Below are positions 22,113-30,917 of a stretch of DNA of 64,000 nucleotides, in pieces (positions within the stretch are counted from its first letter, which is position 1; each line of letters opens with the position of its first letter). The DNA is taken from positions 42,871-106,870 of IMG/VR virus record IMGVR_UViG_3300032462_000002; one strand, written 5' to 3'. A program made the position numbers and the translations under genes. This DNA is from a virus. Below the pieces are notes generated by a model that was not told the origin of the DNA, ran no database searches, and saw nothing but the letters and a program-made list of their open reading frames with translations.

Positions 22113-23378
22113 ATGTCGATGTTAGAGGAAGCCAAAAAACAACTACATGCTGCGTACAAGTTTGCTCAAATTGATGATGAAAGTTGGCAGCGTCTTCAAT
22201 ATCCACAAAAGACCCTCAATGTCACAATTCCAATGCGACATGATGATGGCACTCTCAAAATGTATCAGGCATTTCGCTGCCAATACGATACAACTCTCGG
22301 CCCAGCAAAGGGTGGTATTCGCTACCATCCATCCGTAGACGCAGACCATTGCGAAGCTCTCGCATTATGGATGACTTTCAAGTGTGCCTGCCTCAAATTA
22401 CCATATGGTGGTGCCAAAGGCGGTATTTGCGTAGATGCGACAAAATTATCGCACCGTGAATTAGAACGTCTCAGTAAGGCTTATATCGCATCTATGATCG
22501 ACTTTATCGGTCCAGATGTTGATGTGCCTGCACCGGACCTTTATACCGACGAACGAATCATGGGCTGGATGTATTCTGAATACAAAAGAATCAAAGGTGG
22601 ACATCCAAAAGATATTGTCACTGGAAAACCAGTTGCTCTGGGAGGCATAGAAGGTAGAAGCTCTGCTACTGGCTATGGTGGATTTTACGTTCTGGAAAAT
22701 ATCCTCAACAATAGCGTGAGCAAAATAAACATTCCATCCAATCCAGAAGACATCCGAATTGCAATTCAAGGTTTCGGAAAAGTTGGGTATTGGTTAGCTG
22801 AAAAATGCTTCCGTTCTGGATTGAAGGTTGTGGCCTTGACGAATGAGTTTGGTGGCTCGTATAACGAACATGGACTAAATGTCTCAGCTTGTCGCAAGTC
22901 ATTAGATGAAAGCGGCGGCAAAGAATGGGGAGATGGTGACAAAATAACCAATGAAGAATTATGGTCATTGGATATTGATGTTCTGGCACCCTCGGCTGTT
23001 GAAAATGTCATCACCATCAATAATGCCGACAAAATCAAAGCCAAGGTAATTTTGGAAATGGCTAACGGACCCACCACAAATGAAGCTGATGCGATTCTAA
23101 ATGACCGTGGCATATTGGTGATTCCCGATATTTTGGCGAATGCTGGTGGTGTGGTTGTCAGCTATTTTGAATGGCTCCAAAACCGAACGGCGATCAGCCG
23201 AACACTGCAAGAAGTCGATCATGATCTCCGAGAAATGATGGTATACGCAACCGAAAGAGTTATTGCGTTGCACATGAAGCACGATATTTCTGCTCGGACG
23301 GCAGCATACGTTTTGGCATTAAAAAGAATCAATGATGCAAACATCTGTTTAGGAAGTCGAGGGTATTTTCAGAAATGA
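22113..23378 (+). CDS. gdhA: glutamate dehydrogenase (bacterial GdhA/GudB-like)
   Basis: A complete 421-residue glutamate dehydrogenase. It interconverts glutamate with 2-oxoglutarate and ammonia. Active-site segments are intact: K66 in GPAKGGIRYHP, K90 in MTFKC, K102 in PYGGAKGGI and D142 in PAPDLYTD; the nucleotide-binding domain has GFGKVG at 220-225 and VNEF-like TNEFGG at ~249, and the C-terminal AGGVVVSYFEW is conserved. Length is normal for the hexameric bacterial type. It is unusual in a phage; a decayed lysine aminotransferase that uses the same keto-acid pair lies 3 kb away. A terminator-like hairpin masks its ribosome-binding site. Confidence 0.96.
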   Translation: MSMLEEAKKQLHAAYKFAQIDDESWQRLQYPQKTLNVTIPMRHDDGTLKMYQAFRCQYDTTLGPAKGGIRYHPSVDADHCEALALWMTFKCACLKLPYGGAKGGICVDATKLSHRELERLSKAYIASMIDFIGPDVDVPAPDLYTDERIMGWMYSEYKRIKGGHPKDIVTGKPVALGGIEGRSSATGYGGFYVLENILNNSVSKINIPSNPEDIRIAIQGFGKVGYWLAEKCFRSGLKVVALTNEFGGSYNEHGLNVSACRKSLDESGGKEWGDGDKITNEELWSLDIDVLAPSAVENVITINNADKIKAKVILEMANGPTTNEADAILNDRGILVIPDILANAGGVVVSYFEWLQNRTAISRTLQEVDHDLREMMVYATERVIALHMKHDISARTAAYVLALKRINDANICLGSRGYFQK

Positions 23379-23461
23379 AAATTGAAAACATCGAACGTGG
23401 TCCCGGTTGTGCAGTTTGGGGTTTGACCAATATCTCTATCCGAGACGGAATGGCTGGTTAA
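23375..23461 (+). CDS. 28-aa ORF coupled to gdh
   Basis: The ATG overlaps the gdh stop as ATGA. The peptide MKIENIERGPGCAVWGLTNI ends at a TAA that overlaps the stop of the convergent gene. The GPGCAVWG start looks like the beginning of a truncated protein. It could be a coupled small peptide or a remnant. Confidence 0.35.
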   Translation: MKIENIERGPGCAVWGLTNISIRDGMAG

Positions 23462-23802
23462 AATTTTGGTGCCAACTGAGGCAATGTGAAATTAAGCACT
23501 CGCATACCAGATGTAGCAAAAATTTGCACACAAACTAATCTTGATGCCGGATTGAAGCTCGTTATTCGCCAATTCTGATTGGTCAGTAAAATCCTCCTCG
23601 GATAACGGTCTTCAAAGTAAATCCACGTCCCATCATTCAAATGAGGGTTGATCTCCGTTTGAGCCATTTGGCTCACGTCTATAATCTCACCAGAAGACAC
23701 AACAATCACTTTTGACGTGTCGATGTGACTATCCAACATGGCCAAAAGCGAAGGTTTCGACAATCTTTGGTCAGGAAGACAGGCTTGCAAATATGGATTC
23801 AT
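23458..23802 (-). CDS. unknown protein, 114 aa
   Basis: A 114-residue protein, MNPYLQACLPDQRLSKPSLL, with AGAGGG 12 bp upstream and an ATAAATA box (23830-23836 read on the minus strand) further up, giving a clear promoter-leader-gene order. The fold appears beta-rich, with VIVVSSGEIIDVSQ and WIYFEDRYPRRILLTNQNWRI. No catalytic motif. It is convergent with gdh. Function unknown. Confidence 0.7.
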   Translation of the reverse strand: MNPYLQACLPDQRLSKPSLLAMLDSHIDTSKVIVVSSGEIIDVSQMAQTEINPHLNDGTWIYFEDRYPRRILLTNQNWRITSFNPASRLVCVQIFATSGMRVLNFTLPQLAPKF

Positions 23803-23853
23803 GAATTTTACCCTCTATTAAGAACAACTTATTTATGCGGGAGCACATATAGT

Positions 23854-24093
23854 ATGGACGTGCGGCAAGAAGATTGTTATCTTTGGATGGACGAGTCGAT
23901 CCCCGAAGACGAAAGAACGATGAACGTGTTGTGTGAACAGTGTCATCTAAAATATCCCACTCTAGGATGGTTTTGGGAAGGATCAAAGCTCGGTTACGGA
24001 CCTTTTGAGTTTGTCTGCAACATATGCGGGCATTTGGTATACGCCGCCCCTAAGTCCAGCACAAACAACGAGATAGGGCAAGGGACTACATGA
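23854..24093 (+). CDS. zinc-ribbon protein, 79 aa
   Basis: A 79-residue protein from the ATG at 23854, directly after CATATAGT (leaderless-like). Two C-x-x-C pairs, LCEQCHLKYP and FVCNICGHLVY, form a zinc ribbon around residues 28-57, preceded by an acidic head (MDVRQEDCYLWMDESIPEDE). Its TGA overlaps the dam ATG (ATGA), so the two are co-translated, and the ribbon protein may assist or target the methylase. Confidence 0.75.
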   Translation: MDVRQEDCYLWMDESIPEDERTMNVLCEQCHLKYPTLGWFWEGSKLGYGPFEFVCNICGHLVYAAPKSSTNNEIGQGTT

Positions 24094-24887
24094 AAACCAT
24101 CAGACCAGTGTTTAAGTGCCACGGTGGAAAATTCTATTTGGCACAGTGGATTATTTCGCATTTTCCTGAGAAGTACACAGAGATGACGTACTTGGAACCC
24201 TTTTGCGGGGGTGCGAATGTTCTTTTGAATAAAGAAAAATCTATCATCGAGATCATAAACGATCTCGATCCAAATGTCACTCAAATCTATCAGGCGTTGC
24301 GAGACGAACCGAAAGAACTGATTCGACGTTTGAACCTCTGCAAATATTGCGAAGAAACTTTTGATCGAGCCGTCAAGAAAACCCAATACGATGACTATTT
24401 GGATTATGCTGTAAATGAATTTATCGTTCGCCGCATGAGCCGTGGAGGGTTGAAAAAAGCATTCGCCTGGAGCAATCGTTTACGAGGCGGTCAACCTGGA
24501 GATGTCAACGCTTGGATGACAGCCGTAAAAGGTTTGCCTGATCTTGGAGAGCGAATCAAAGAAGTTTACATCTTCAATAAACCTGCCCTTGAAGTAATGA
24601 AGGCATTCAACTCGCCAAATACTTTTTTATATTGCGATCCACCATATTTGCACGAAACACGAGTATCAAAAACCGTATATTCTTCAGAAATGACTACCTA
24701 CGATCATATCGAATTAGGACATGCCTTGAACGCATTTCAGGGCAAGGCCATGATTAGCGGATATGCTTCACCGCTGTACAACCGACTCTACAAAGAGTGG
24801 AATGTTGAGAAGAAAAAGATCGCCAATCATTCGTCGCAACAAAAGACCAAAGAGAAAAAGATCGAAGTGATCTGGAAAAATTACTGA
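24090..24887 (+). CDS. dam: DNA adenine N6-methyltransferase (D12 class), Dam-like 1
   Basis: A 265-residue D12-class adenine methylase that transfers a methyl group from SAM to N6 of adenine. Motif I is YLEPFCGGANVLL (34-46), with HGGK at 11-14, motif IV DPPY at 183-186 and an AMISGY motif later. Length matches T4 Dam. It probably protects phage DNA from restriction or regulates transcription. It differs strongly from the second D12 methylase at 56834, so the two probably recognise different sites. Confidence 0.95.
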   Translation: MKTIRPVFKCHGGKFYLAQWIISHFPEKYTEMTYLEPFCGGANVLLNKEKSIIEIINDLDPNVTQIYQALRDEPKELIRRLNLCKYCEETFDRAVKKTQYDDYLDYAVNEFIVRRMSRGGLKKAFAWSNRLRGGQPGDVNAWMTAVKGLPDLGERIKEVYIFNKPALEVMKAFNSPNTFLYCDPPYLHETRVSKTVYSSEMTTYDHIELGHALNAFQGKAMISGYASPLYNRLYKEWNVEKKKIANHSSQQKTKEKKIEVIWKNY

Positions 24888-24926
24888 GTTGCAGGCTAAT
24901 TAAGATCAGAATCGAGAAAGACAGAC

Positions 24927-24955
24927 TTGACTTCAAGTTCCTTTTAGTTTAAGAT
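24927..24955 (+). promoter_or_regulatory. strong sigma70-like promoter
   Basis: TTGACT, exactly 17 bp, TAAGAT. It drives the gene at 25045 and perhaps the VWA gene; the leader contains short repeats (AGATTAAG and AGTTAGAAGA). Confidence 0.7.
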
Positions 24956-25044
24956 TAAGATTAAGATGTCGCAGTTGTGGAGCGACGGGATTGTTTCCCA
25001 AATCCACTGAAGTTAGAAGAAGTTAGAAGAAGAAAAGGTGAACA

Positions 25045-26001
25045 ATGTCGTACAACGACCGTATCGAGGCTGCGCTCGCAGCCATCAATCAACACAACGA
25101 AGCCGTAGGTGGTGAAGGCAAGTCAGGGTATCTAAACCCTGACGAATTCATCCAATGCGTAAAGGCTTCAGGCGGGACAAGTGAGGAACGCCTCTCTGCT
25201 CTGTCCCACGAAGACTTGCTGGCATGTATGCCAGCAACCTCTCCCAACGGGATCAAACCTCGTGTCTTGGCGAAAGAAGTCGCCGACATCTTCCGCAGCA
25301 AATCTGCTGCCAAAACCGATGATAAGCGTCCTGTTTCCGGCAAAAAGGCCGAAAAAATGACGCCTCGTGAATTGGTGGAAGCATTCGATCCCGAAGACCA
25401 CAGCAATCCGGTTGGGGTTCGTCTTACCACAATTTCCAAGGGCGAAAAGTTCATCGTTTATTCTGATGGACGGATCGTGGACGTGGATTCCACTTTCAAA
25501 CTGCTCACAGAAATCAAAGGCGGCTACTCTGGACGTGATGATGTGGACGTGAATGGGGCCATTAAGAAGGTGTACCAAATCGGCGAACTGCCGGAAAACT
25601 ACGCTGACGAGAATCCTCTGTATAGAGGTCGTCCGTTGCGTCCTGATGGAACGTGCGACCAGACTGGTCGAAGCTGGGAAGGTGTTGATCTTTCCGTTCG
25701 TCAACTCATCCGTGTTGCAATGGATGAAGGCGAACTGCGGGTCACACTGGAAATTGCCCATGATACTCTTGACGCCGTGATGGAAACTGGCGATCAGAAG
25801 AAACTACGATCTCGCTATCGCAAGTCAGCAATCAAATTTGATGAGCTTGCAAAGACCGGCGATCTTCCGACGTTGAAGATTCCTCTCGACGGAGGCAGCG
25901 AAGGCACCAGCCCTTTTTCCGGGGGTAAGCAAGTAGTTTGGGGTCAAAGCCCCGTTCTGCCCAATGCTTACATCACCAATCGCCATCTGCGTGGCCGATA
26001 A
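25045..26001 (+). CDS. unknown protein upstream of VWA gene, 318 aa
   Basis: A 318-residue protein behind a clean sigma70 promoter and AAAAGGTG. An N-terminal helical region (1-75), a lysine-rich linker (90-105), a central beta part with GVRLTTISKGEKFIVYSDGRIVD, and ENPLYRGRPLRPDGTCDQTGRSWEG are visible; the last ~70 residues are helical then Gly-rich. Codon use is more GC-rich than in the virion genes, as in the VWA, AAA+, DUF2934 and NAMPT genes, suggesting a common early set. I do not recognise the family. Confidence 0.75.
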   Translation: MSYNDRIEAALAAINQHNEAVGGEGKSGYLNPDEFIQCVKASGGTSEERLSALSHEDLLACMPATSPNGIKPRVLAKEVADIFRSKSAAKTDDKRPVSGKKAEKMTPRELVEAFDPEDHSNPVGVRLTTISKGEKFIVYSDGRIVDVDSTFKLLTEIKGGYSGRDDVDVNGAIKKVYQIGELPENYADENPLYRGRPLRPDGTCDQTGRSWEGVDLSVRQLIRVAMDEGELRVTLEIAHDTLDAVMETGDQKKLRSRYRKSAIKFDELAKTGDLPTLKIPLDGGSEGTSPFSGGKQVVWGQSPVLPNAYITNRHLRGR

Positions 26002-26062
26002 CTTCCGGGCTGGTGGCACTTTCAGTAACAACATCGCTCCCAAGAAGTAAGCAATGTAACGT

Positions 26063-26099
26063 ATATCCCGCCCATCTGTATGGTGGGCGGGATATTTTT
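26063..26099 (+). terminator. intrinsic terminator
   Basis: ATATCCCGCCCA pairs with TGGGCGGGATAT, followed by TTTT, after the 25045 gene. Confidence 0.88.
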
Positions 26100-26131
26100 C
26101 TCTCAGCACATCTCAAACAAGGTACACTATA

Positions 26132-27070
26132 ATGGCGAAGAAGAAAGCAGTAGCAACCGTCGCAAAGCCTAAGACGTATGTTGCGATCATTTTGGACAAG
26201 TCCGGCTCAATGGCTGCGACTAAGGCAGGAGCAATCAGCGGGTTCAACGAACAAATTCAACAATTGAAAGAAGACTCCAAGACGCAGGAAATTTACTGCT
26301 CGTTGGTAACTTTCAACGGCGAAGTGTTCGAGCATCTGTGGAATGTTCCAGCAGAAAAACTGTCAGAGGCAAACGCCAACGACTTTCAGCCCAATGGCAA
26401 CACAGCCATGCGGGACGCAGTAGGTTACACTGTTCAGAAATTGTTGAACACAACCGATCATGAAGACCCCAATACGGCCTACTTGATTGTGACGATCTCT
26501 GATGGTCAAACTAACCAAGACCGTCATTACAATTGGGATGCTCTAAAGGAATTGACCCAGGGTTGTGAAGCCACCAAGAAGTGGACTTTCACCTACATGG
26601 GTTGCACGAAAGAGTACATGCAACAACTTGCAGAAAATGTTGGAACACAAGTTTCCAATATGGCAGCGTGGTCCAACCATTCCGTCGCTGCTGCTGGTCT
26701 TGGTTTTTCCAATATGCGAGGTCGTCAAAAGAAATACTTTGCTGAACGAGCTATGGGACAAAGCGCTGCGTCCAATTACGCTTCGGATAGTCTGAGCGTT
26801 GCTGACTTCACTGAAGATGTCGTAGAATCGGCACCGGCTCCTGTGTTGGTGGATGTGGCGGCTTTACCAAAGGTGGACTTTGCCACCATCTTGAGTCTCC
26901 AACCTAAGTATGAGGTTCAAGATTCTCCAGCCTGGAATGGTGGGACATTGTTCGCCAATTCCATGAAAGTAGCCTGGAGCGGTGATGAGGGATCAGATTT
27001 AACCGCCAATGGCGGCGTAGCTTCGATGGCTGTCGCCAACAATGTTCGGCGTGGCGTCAAGAAGAACTAA
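26132..27070 (+). CDS. von Willebrand factor A (VWA) domain protein
   Basis: A 312-residue protein whose first ~200 residues are a VWA domain. The MIDAS metal site is intact: DKSGS (D22, S24, S26), the GNTAM threonine at about residue 93 and TISDGQ with its aspartate. A basic head (MAKKKAVATVAKPK) precedes it and a linker plus a ~50-residue C-terminal unit follow. VWA proteins commonly work with MoxR-type AAA+ ATPases; a AAA+ gene with similar base use lies at 47630. No signal peptide, so cytoplasmic. Confidence 0.92.
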   Translation: MAKKKAVATVAKPKTYVAIILDKSGSMAATKAGAISGFNEQIQQLKEDSKTQEIYCSLVTFNGEVFEHLWNVPAEKLSEANANDFQPNGNTAMRDAVGYTVQKLLNTTDHEDPNTAYLIVTISDGQTNQDRHYNWDALKELTQGCEATKKWTFTYMGCTKEYMQQLAENVGTQVSNMAAWSNHSVAAAGLGFSNMRGRQKKYFAERAMGQSAASNYASDSLSVADFTEDVVESAPAPVLVDVAALPKVDFATILSLQPKYEVQDSPAWNGGTLFANSMKVAWSGDEGSDLTANGGVASMAVANNVRRGVKKN

Positions 27071-27100
27071 TTCCCACTTCTCCCCATTTCCTCCCATTAA

Positions 27101-27132
27101 GCGGACCCGATTTATTTCGGGTCCGCTTTTTT
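27101..27132 (+). terminator. intrinsic terminator
   Basis: GCGGACCCGA pairs with TCGGGTCCGC, then TTTTTT, after the VWA gene. Confidence 0.93.
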
Positions 27133-27156
27133 GTTGCGCCAACCCTAAATAACAAC

Positions 27157-27417
27157 ATGAGTTTAATAGGCTTCAAAGAATGGCTATCTAAGACTGCACC
27201 AGAAGGTGGAGGCGAAATATGGGACAACCGTTCCAATGCCGATCTCGATTTCGGGAGAACAGGAGCTAAATCCAGAAATGTCTCTCAAAACAAGTCAGGT
27301 CAAGTGGAGATAGACCCTGAAAAGCTATTCTTTGGAATATCCAAAAAGCGAAACCCTAAACTAGATACAGATAAGAATTCCAATACCGGAGGAAGTAATG
27401 AAAACAATTACATTTAG
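27157..27417 (+). CDS. small capsid-targeting-like protein, 86 aa
   Basis: An 86-residue protein opening MSLIGFKEWLSKTAPEG: the tag motif F-K-E-W is offset by two residues. The rest is polar and unstructured (DNRSNADLDFGRTGAKS, SNTGGSNENN). No ribosome-binding site is obvious; CTAAATAA lies 7 bp before the ATG. It heads a five-gene run of overlapping small genes (27157-28860), three or four of which carry the tag. Confidence 0.6.
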   Translation: MSLIGFKEWLSKTAPEGGGEIWDNRSNADLDFGRTGAKSRNVSQNKSGQVEIDPEKLFFGISKKRNPKLDTDKNSNTGGSNENNYI

Positions 27418-27694
27418 AGTAAATCTTGAAACAGTGAACCGTCAAGGTTTTTTGCAACCAAACCGTACAACACTGGCTGGAAACGAAACTGTTTCCGAAG
27501 CTGACAACATGCGTATTACTCGCACTATTTATATCCCTGGTCTGTTACAGACCAATGTTCAAGGTCTTGGCCCAAAGGGATATTTGCACCACGGCGACAC
27601 ATTTGTTGCTACTGATTCGCAAGCTATGTATTTGAAGAAAACTTATGTGTTGGGTCAAGCCGACGACGTTCTTCAAATCGTTTCCGAAGACTAA
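27398..27694 (+). CDS. small beta-type protein, 98 aa
   Basis: A 98-residue protein with GGAGG 7 bp before its ATG, overlapping the previous gene by 20 bp. KTITFRVNLETVN, GLLQTNVQGL and GYLHHGDTFVATD indicate a beta barrel-like, possibly virion-structural, domain. No catalytic motif is visible. It lacks the N-terminal tag that its neighbours have. Confidence 0.62.
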   Translation: MKTITFRVNLETVNRQGFLQPNRTTLAGNETVSEADNMRITRTIYIPGLLQTNVQGLGPKGYLHHGDTFVATDSQAMYLKKTYVLGQADDVLQIVSED

Positions 27695-27728
27695 TTTCAA
27701 ATAGCTTTGTCATTCAATAGGGTGGGAA

Positions 27729-28067
27729 ATGAGTTCGTTTCAACGATTGTGGGAAAATATCCAAGCTGATAAAGAGAAGACGCCCCAGGATGACAGGGCA
27801 ATGTCTGCTATACGCACCGGCATGGGTGTTCGTGATGAATTTTGGGATGACTTTCTATTGGTCATCAACAATTCAGAAGGTCTTTCGCAACTGCTGGATA
27901 TTCCGACCACAAAGATTTCTGGTTGGCATGACAAAGTAAAGCATGTTTTGGATAAGGTCAGGCAAGCCGATGCTTCTCCTGACCCTAGAGACAACGGCAA
28001 GTTGCTCAAGACAGGGCAATCAGACGAACCAGACCCACATACTCTTGTCATGAATCCGGTACAATGA
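27729..28067 (+). CDS. tagged helical protein, 112 aa
   Basis: A 112-residue protein, MSSFQRLWENIQADK, carrying a variant of the N-terminal tag (F-x-x-x-W). The sequence is helical with many charged residues, ending DPHTLVMNPVQ; its stop overlaps the next start. Likely a small head-associated protein. The spacing of the tag differs from the majority, so I hold its tag assignment more loosely than for the neighbours. Confidence 0.6.
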   Translation: MSSFQRLWENIQADKEKTPQDDRAMSAIRTGMGVRDEFWDDFLLVINNSEGLSQLLDIPTTKISGWHDKVKHVLDKVRQADASPDPRDNGKLLKTGQSDEPDPHTLVMNPVQ

Positions 28068-28462
28068 TGAAATCACTTAAAGATTGGCGAATTAAAGAGA
28101 ACACTCAAAATGCTGAGTGGGATCACATCAAGTCAATGAAGTTCCCCACAAGCCCTGATATGAAAGCGTTTATTGCGCCCAGGGTAGGGAAACTTCAAGA
28201 GGCTATTGTACTTCGATTAAGTGAAGGAAATCCAAAGATCAAATCTTTCAGAGACGTACCACCTGAAGTAAGAGATCAGTTTGCCCAAGCAATCGTGTCC
28301 TCAACGCTGGAAGCATTCTTTGGTGGCATGGACCCACAAGCGGCTCAATCAAGCCACGGTCAACAACCCATGACTCCACAACCCATGACTCCACAACAGC
28401 CGCAGCCTCCACAGATGTTGCCACAAGATGAACCACAAACTCCAGCCGCATCGAGGGGATAA
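28064..28462 (+). CDS. tagged protein with proline/glutamine-rich tail, 132 aa
   Basis: A 132-residue protein opening MMKSLKDWRIKENTQN. A helical middle (KLQEAIVLRLSEG, EVRDQFAQAIVSS) precedes a Pro/Gln-rich tail with QPMTPQ duplicated (28368-28395). Start ATGATG overlaps the previous stop; its own stop overlaps the next ATG as TAATG. Consistent with a small packaged protein translated as part of a coupled run. Confidence 0.65.
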   Translation: MMKSLKDWRIKENTQNAEWDHIKSMKFPTSPDMKAFIAPRVGKLQEAIVLRLSEGNPKIKSFRDVPPEVRDQFAQAIVSSTLEAFFGGMDPQAAQSSHGQQPMTPQPMTPQQPQPPQMLPQDEPQTPAASRG

Positions 28463-28860
28463 TGAAAAGTTTCAATGATTTTGTTTGCCTAAAAGAAGAC
28501 GGGATGCCACCTACTCAAAACCAGATGAATCCTGCGGCCAATCAAATGCCACCAACAGGTCTAAGTCCAGAAGAACAAAATCCCGGACAGGGAGCCGAAC
28601 GTGATCCACCACCCGAAGCGGCAGCAGAGATGGAAGGCATAACCAACGATATTCAACGTCAAGTTAATCGTCTTTTCCAAGTGTTAGATCGACACAATCT
28701 GAATAAGACAAAGACAACTACTCTATTAACTGCGCTCATTCAGCAAGTGGCTAGTGGTGGAAAACTAACTGCTACAGGTGCGACTCAAACAACTCGCAAT
28801 GCGATGACCACAAATGGAAGCGGAATGTCCCCACCAATGCAGCCAATGGCGAATGGTTAA
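28462..28860 (+). CDS. tagged proline-rich protein, 132 aa
   Basis: A 132-residue protein opening MKSFNDFVCLKEDG. A Pro/Asn/Gln-rich linker (15-55) leads to a helical core DIQRQVNRLFQVLDRHNLNKTKT, then another low-complexity tail. The core contains LLTALIQQV, amphipathic and possibly self-associating. Start overlaps the previous stop. It closes the small-gene run just before the glycosyltransferase fusion. Confidence 0.65.
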   Translation: MKSFNDFVCLKEDGMPPTQNQMNPAANQMPPTGLSPEEQNPGQGAERDPPPEAAAEMEGITNDIQRQVNRLFQVLDRHNLNKTKTTTLLTALIQQVASGGKLTATGATQTTRNAMTTNGSGMSPPMQPMANG

Positions 28861-28874
28861 ACAAGGAGCCATGA

Positions 28875-30917
28875 ATGAACGAGAGAAAAAATATCGTAAG
28901 GCAAAATACCACAAGAAAAACGCAAAACGATAAATTGAAAGAAGCGTTGGCAAAAAAGCCGACCGCATCTCATTTGAATACAGTGGGCATTTCTCCAATT
29001 CAAATGGACCAACTCAGTAGAATGCCGCCAGAAAAAGAAAAATTACTTAAAGATCGTCTGGTCAGAAATTCCAAGAATCGAAAAAGGTTTAACAATCGTC
29101 CCCTGACAGTTGTTCTTTCCGATCAGATAGCTGGCACTAGCTACATGGAGTCATTGGGTTCAAATGATGGTCGGTCCAATGAATGGCCTGCTCCTGCTTG
29201 GTTTCGCACAACACAACCAGTAGATGTTTCTGTAATTATTCCGCTATACAAAAGTGATAGTGTCATACAGGATTTAATTCGTACATGGCCAATTGAAACA
29301 GGAAAATACACTGTCGAAATAATCTTTGTTGACGATCAATGTCCAAAAAAATCAAAAGAAGTAGCATTGAACACCTGGACACTTCGCAAAAGTGAACTTA
29401 AAGGTCCAGTTGGTAAGATCATCTACAATTCAAGCAACAAAGGTTACGGACAAGCCTGTAATGCAGGTGCCGCTGTTGCTTCTGGCAAATACTTGATATT
29501 TTTGAATGCCGACACAAAGGTTACTTCGGGTTGGGTTGATCCTATGATCGAGTTGTTCAATGATCCCAAAGTTGGATTGGTTGGCAACATGCACCTAAAA
29601 GAAGGTGGCGATCATAATGGAACAATCGACAGTGCCGGGTCCGAGTGGAAATGGAACGATATGTCTTTTATTCACATCGGAAGACACTGTTATCGAAAAC
29701 AGGGCATTGCCGGACCCTACAAACCAGAAAATGCTCCTAGAGACTTGTTAGAAGTCAACGAACGAGAAATGGTAACTGGTTGCTGTTTTGCAATGACAAA
29801 ATCATTGTTTGAATATATTGGCGGATTCAATCCAAATTATAGAATTGGTTATTGGGAAGATTCTGAAATCTGCCTAAACGTCAAAGAACTTGGCTACAAG
29901 GTCATGTTCCAGCCTAAATCTGTAATCTATCATAAATTAGGACACACAGCATCAGGTGGGCATAGATATTTTGGTCACAACAAACTTTACTTCATGAACA
30001 AATGGGTCAAATCTCATCGACTCGATGATCTTTTGTTAACAGAAGCACGCTCAAAGAATGACAATCCTGTGAATCGCATTTTAGTTCGTCGTAGCAATGC
30101 TCATGGAGACGCATTGGTTGCAGCAGGCGTATGTGCTGGTCTTCGGAAGAAGTATCCAAAGGCCCACATTATGTTTTGCACTCTCTTTCCTGAAGTCATA
30201 TGCCAAAATCCAAACATTGATGAATTCATTGATGTTCGTCAAATACACAAAACTCCATTTGATGTATTTTACAATTTAGATTTTTGCTACGAATGGCGTC
30301 CAAGGATCAACATCCTTACGGCTTATGCTGAAGCTGTGGGCATCAAGAAAGAAGACTGCAAAGTCTGCATGGTGCCAGAGCCTTTCGAGTCACTTCCAAA
30401 AAATTACATTGTAGTTCACGCTGGTCGTACTGATTGGGTTGGCCGGGATTGGCCACACGAAAACTTCGTTGAATTAACGAAGAGGCTTATATCGGCTGGC
30501 GAAACTGTAGTGGCTGTTGGCAAATACTCTGAAGGTGAAATCCCTTGCAATCTGGACCTGAGATCAAAGACCAACATCGCACAAATGGCATTTGTCATGA
30601 GCAAAGCAAAGGCGTTTGTCGGCATTGATTCTTTGCCCATGCACGTCGCTCAGGCGTTCGACGTACCAGGAGTTTCTTTCTTTGGCTGCGTGTGGCCCGA
30701 ATCAAGAATCTACAGCGATAAGATGCGTGGCATCAACGCAAAAGATTTATCCTGTTTAGGTTGCCACCATCGTAAACCAGCGCCATCTACTGTGACTAAG
30801 AGTTGCGAAACAGGCACTCTGGATTGCATCAGTGGTGTATCTGTTGATGATATGTGGTTCAAAGTGCAAGACTTACTTGAGGAAGTGAACAATGGACGTA
30901 TTAGCCTCTTGGGATGA
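28875..30917 (+). CDS. bifunctional glycosyltransferase: GT2 fused to GT9
   Basis: A 680-residue fusion. After a ~115-residue basic head, residues ~118-375 form a GT2 domain: VSVIIPLYKSDS, FLNADTKVTSGW with the N-A-D metal site and YWEDSEICLNVKELGYKVMF. Residues ~405-670 form a GT9 (heptosyltransferase-like) domain: RILVRRSNAHGDALVAAG, YIVVHAGRTDWVGRDWP and GIDSLPMHVAQAF. The two activities would add consecutive sugars, probably to a virion or host glycan. No signal peptide. It overlaps the NodB gene by 26 bp. Confidence 0.93.
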   Translation: MNERKNIVRQNTTRKTQNDKLKEALAKKPTASHLNTVGISPIQMDQLSRMPPEKEKLLKDRLVRNSKNRKRFNNRPLTVVLSDQIAGTSYMESLGSNDGRSNEWPAPAWFRTTQPVDVSVIIPLYKSDSVIQDLIRTWPIETGKYTVEIIFVDDQCPKKSKEVALNTWTLRKSELKGPVGKIIYNSSNKGYGQACNAGAAVASGKYLIFLNADTKVTSGWVDPMIELFNDPKVGLVGNMHLKEGGDHNGTIDSAGSEWKWNDMSFIHIGRHCYRKQGIAGPYKPENAPRDLLEVNEREMVTGCCFAMTKSLFEYIGGFNPNYRIGYWEDSEICLNVKELGYKVMFQPKSVIYHKLGHTASGGHRYFGHNKLYFMNKWVKSHRLDDLLLTEARSKNDNPVNRILVRRSNAHGDALVAAGVCAGLRKKYPKAHIMFCTLFPEVICQNPNIDEFIDVRQIHKTPFDVFYNLDFCYEWRPRINILTAYAEAVGIKKEDCKVCMVPEPFESLPKNYIVVHAGRTDWVGRDWPHENFVELTKRLISAGETVVAVGKYSEGEIPCNLDLRSKTNIAQMAFVMSKAKAFVGIDSLPMHVAQAFDVPGVSFFGCVWPESRIYSDKMRGINAKDLSCLGCHHRKPAPSTVTKSCETGTLDCISGVSVDDMWFKVQDLLEEVNNGRISLLG

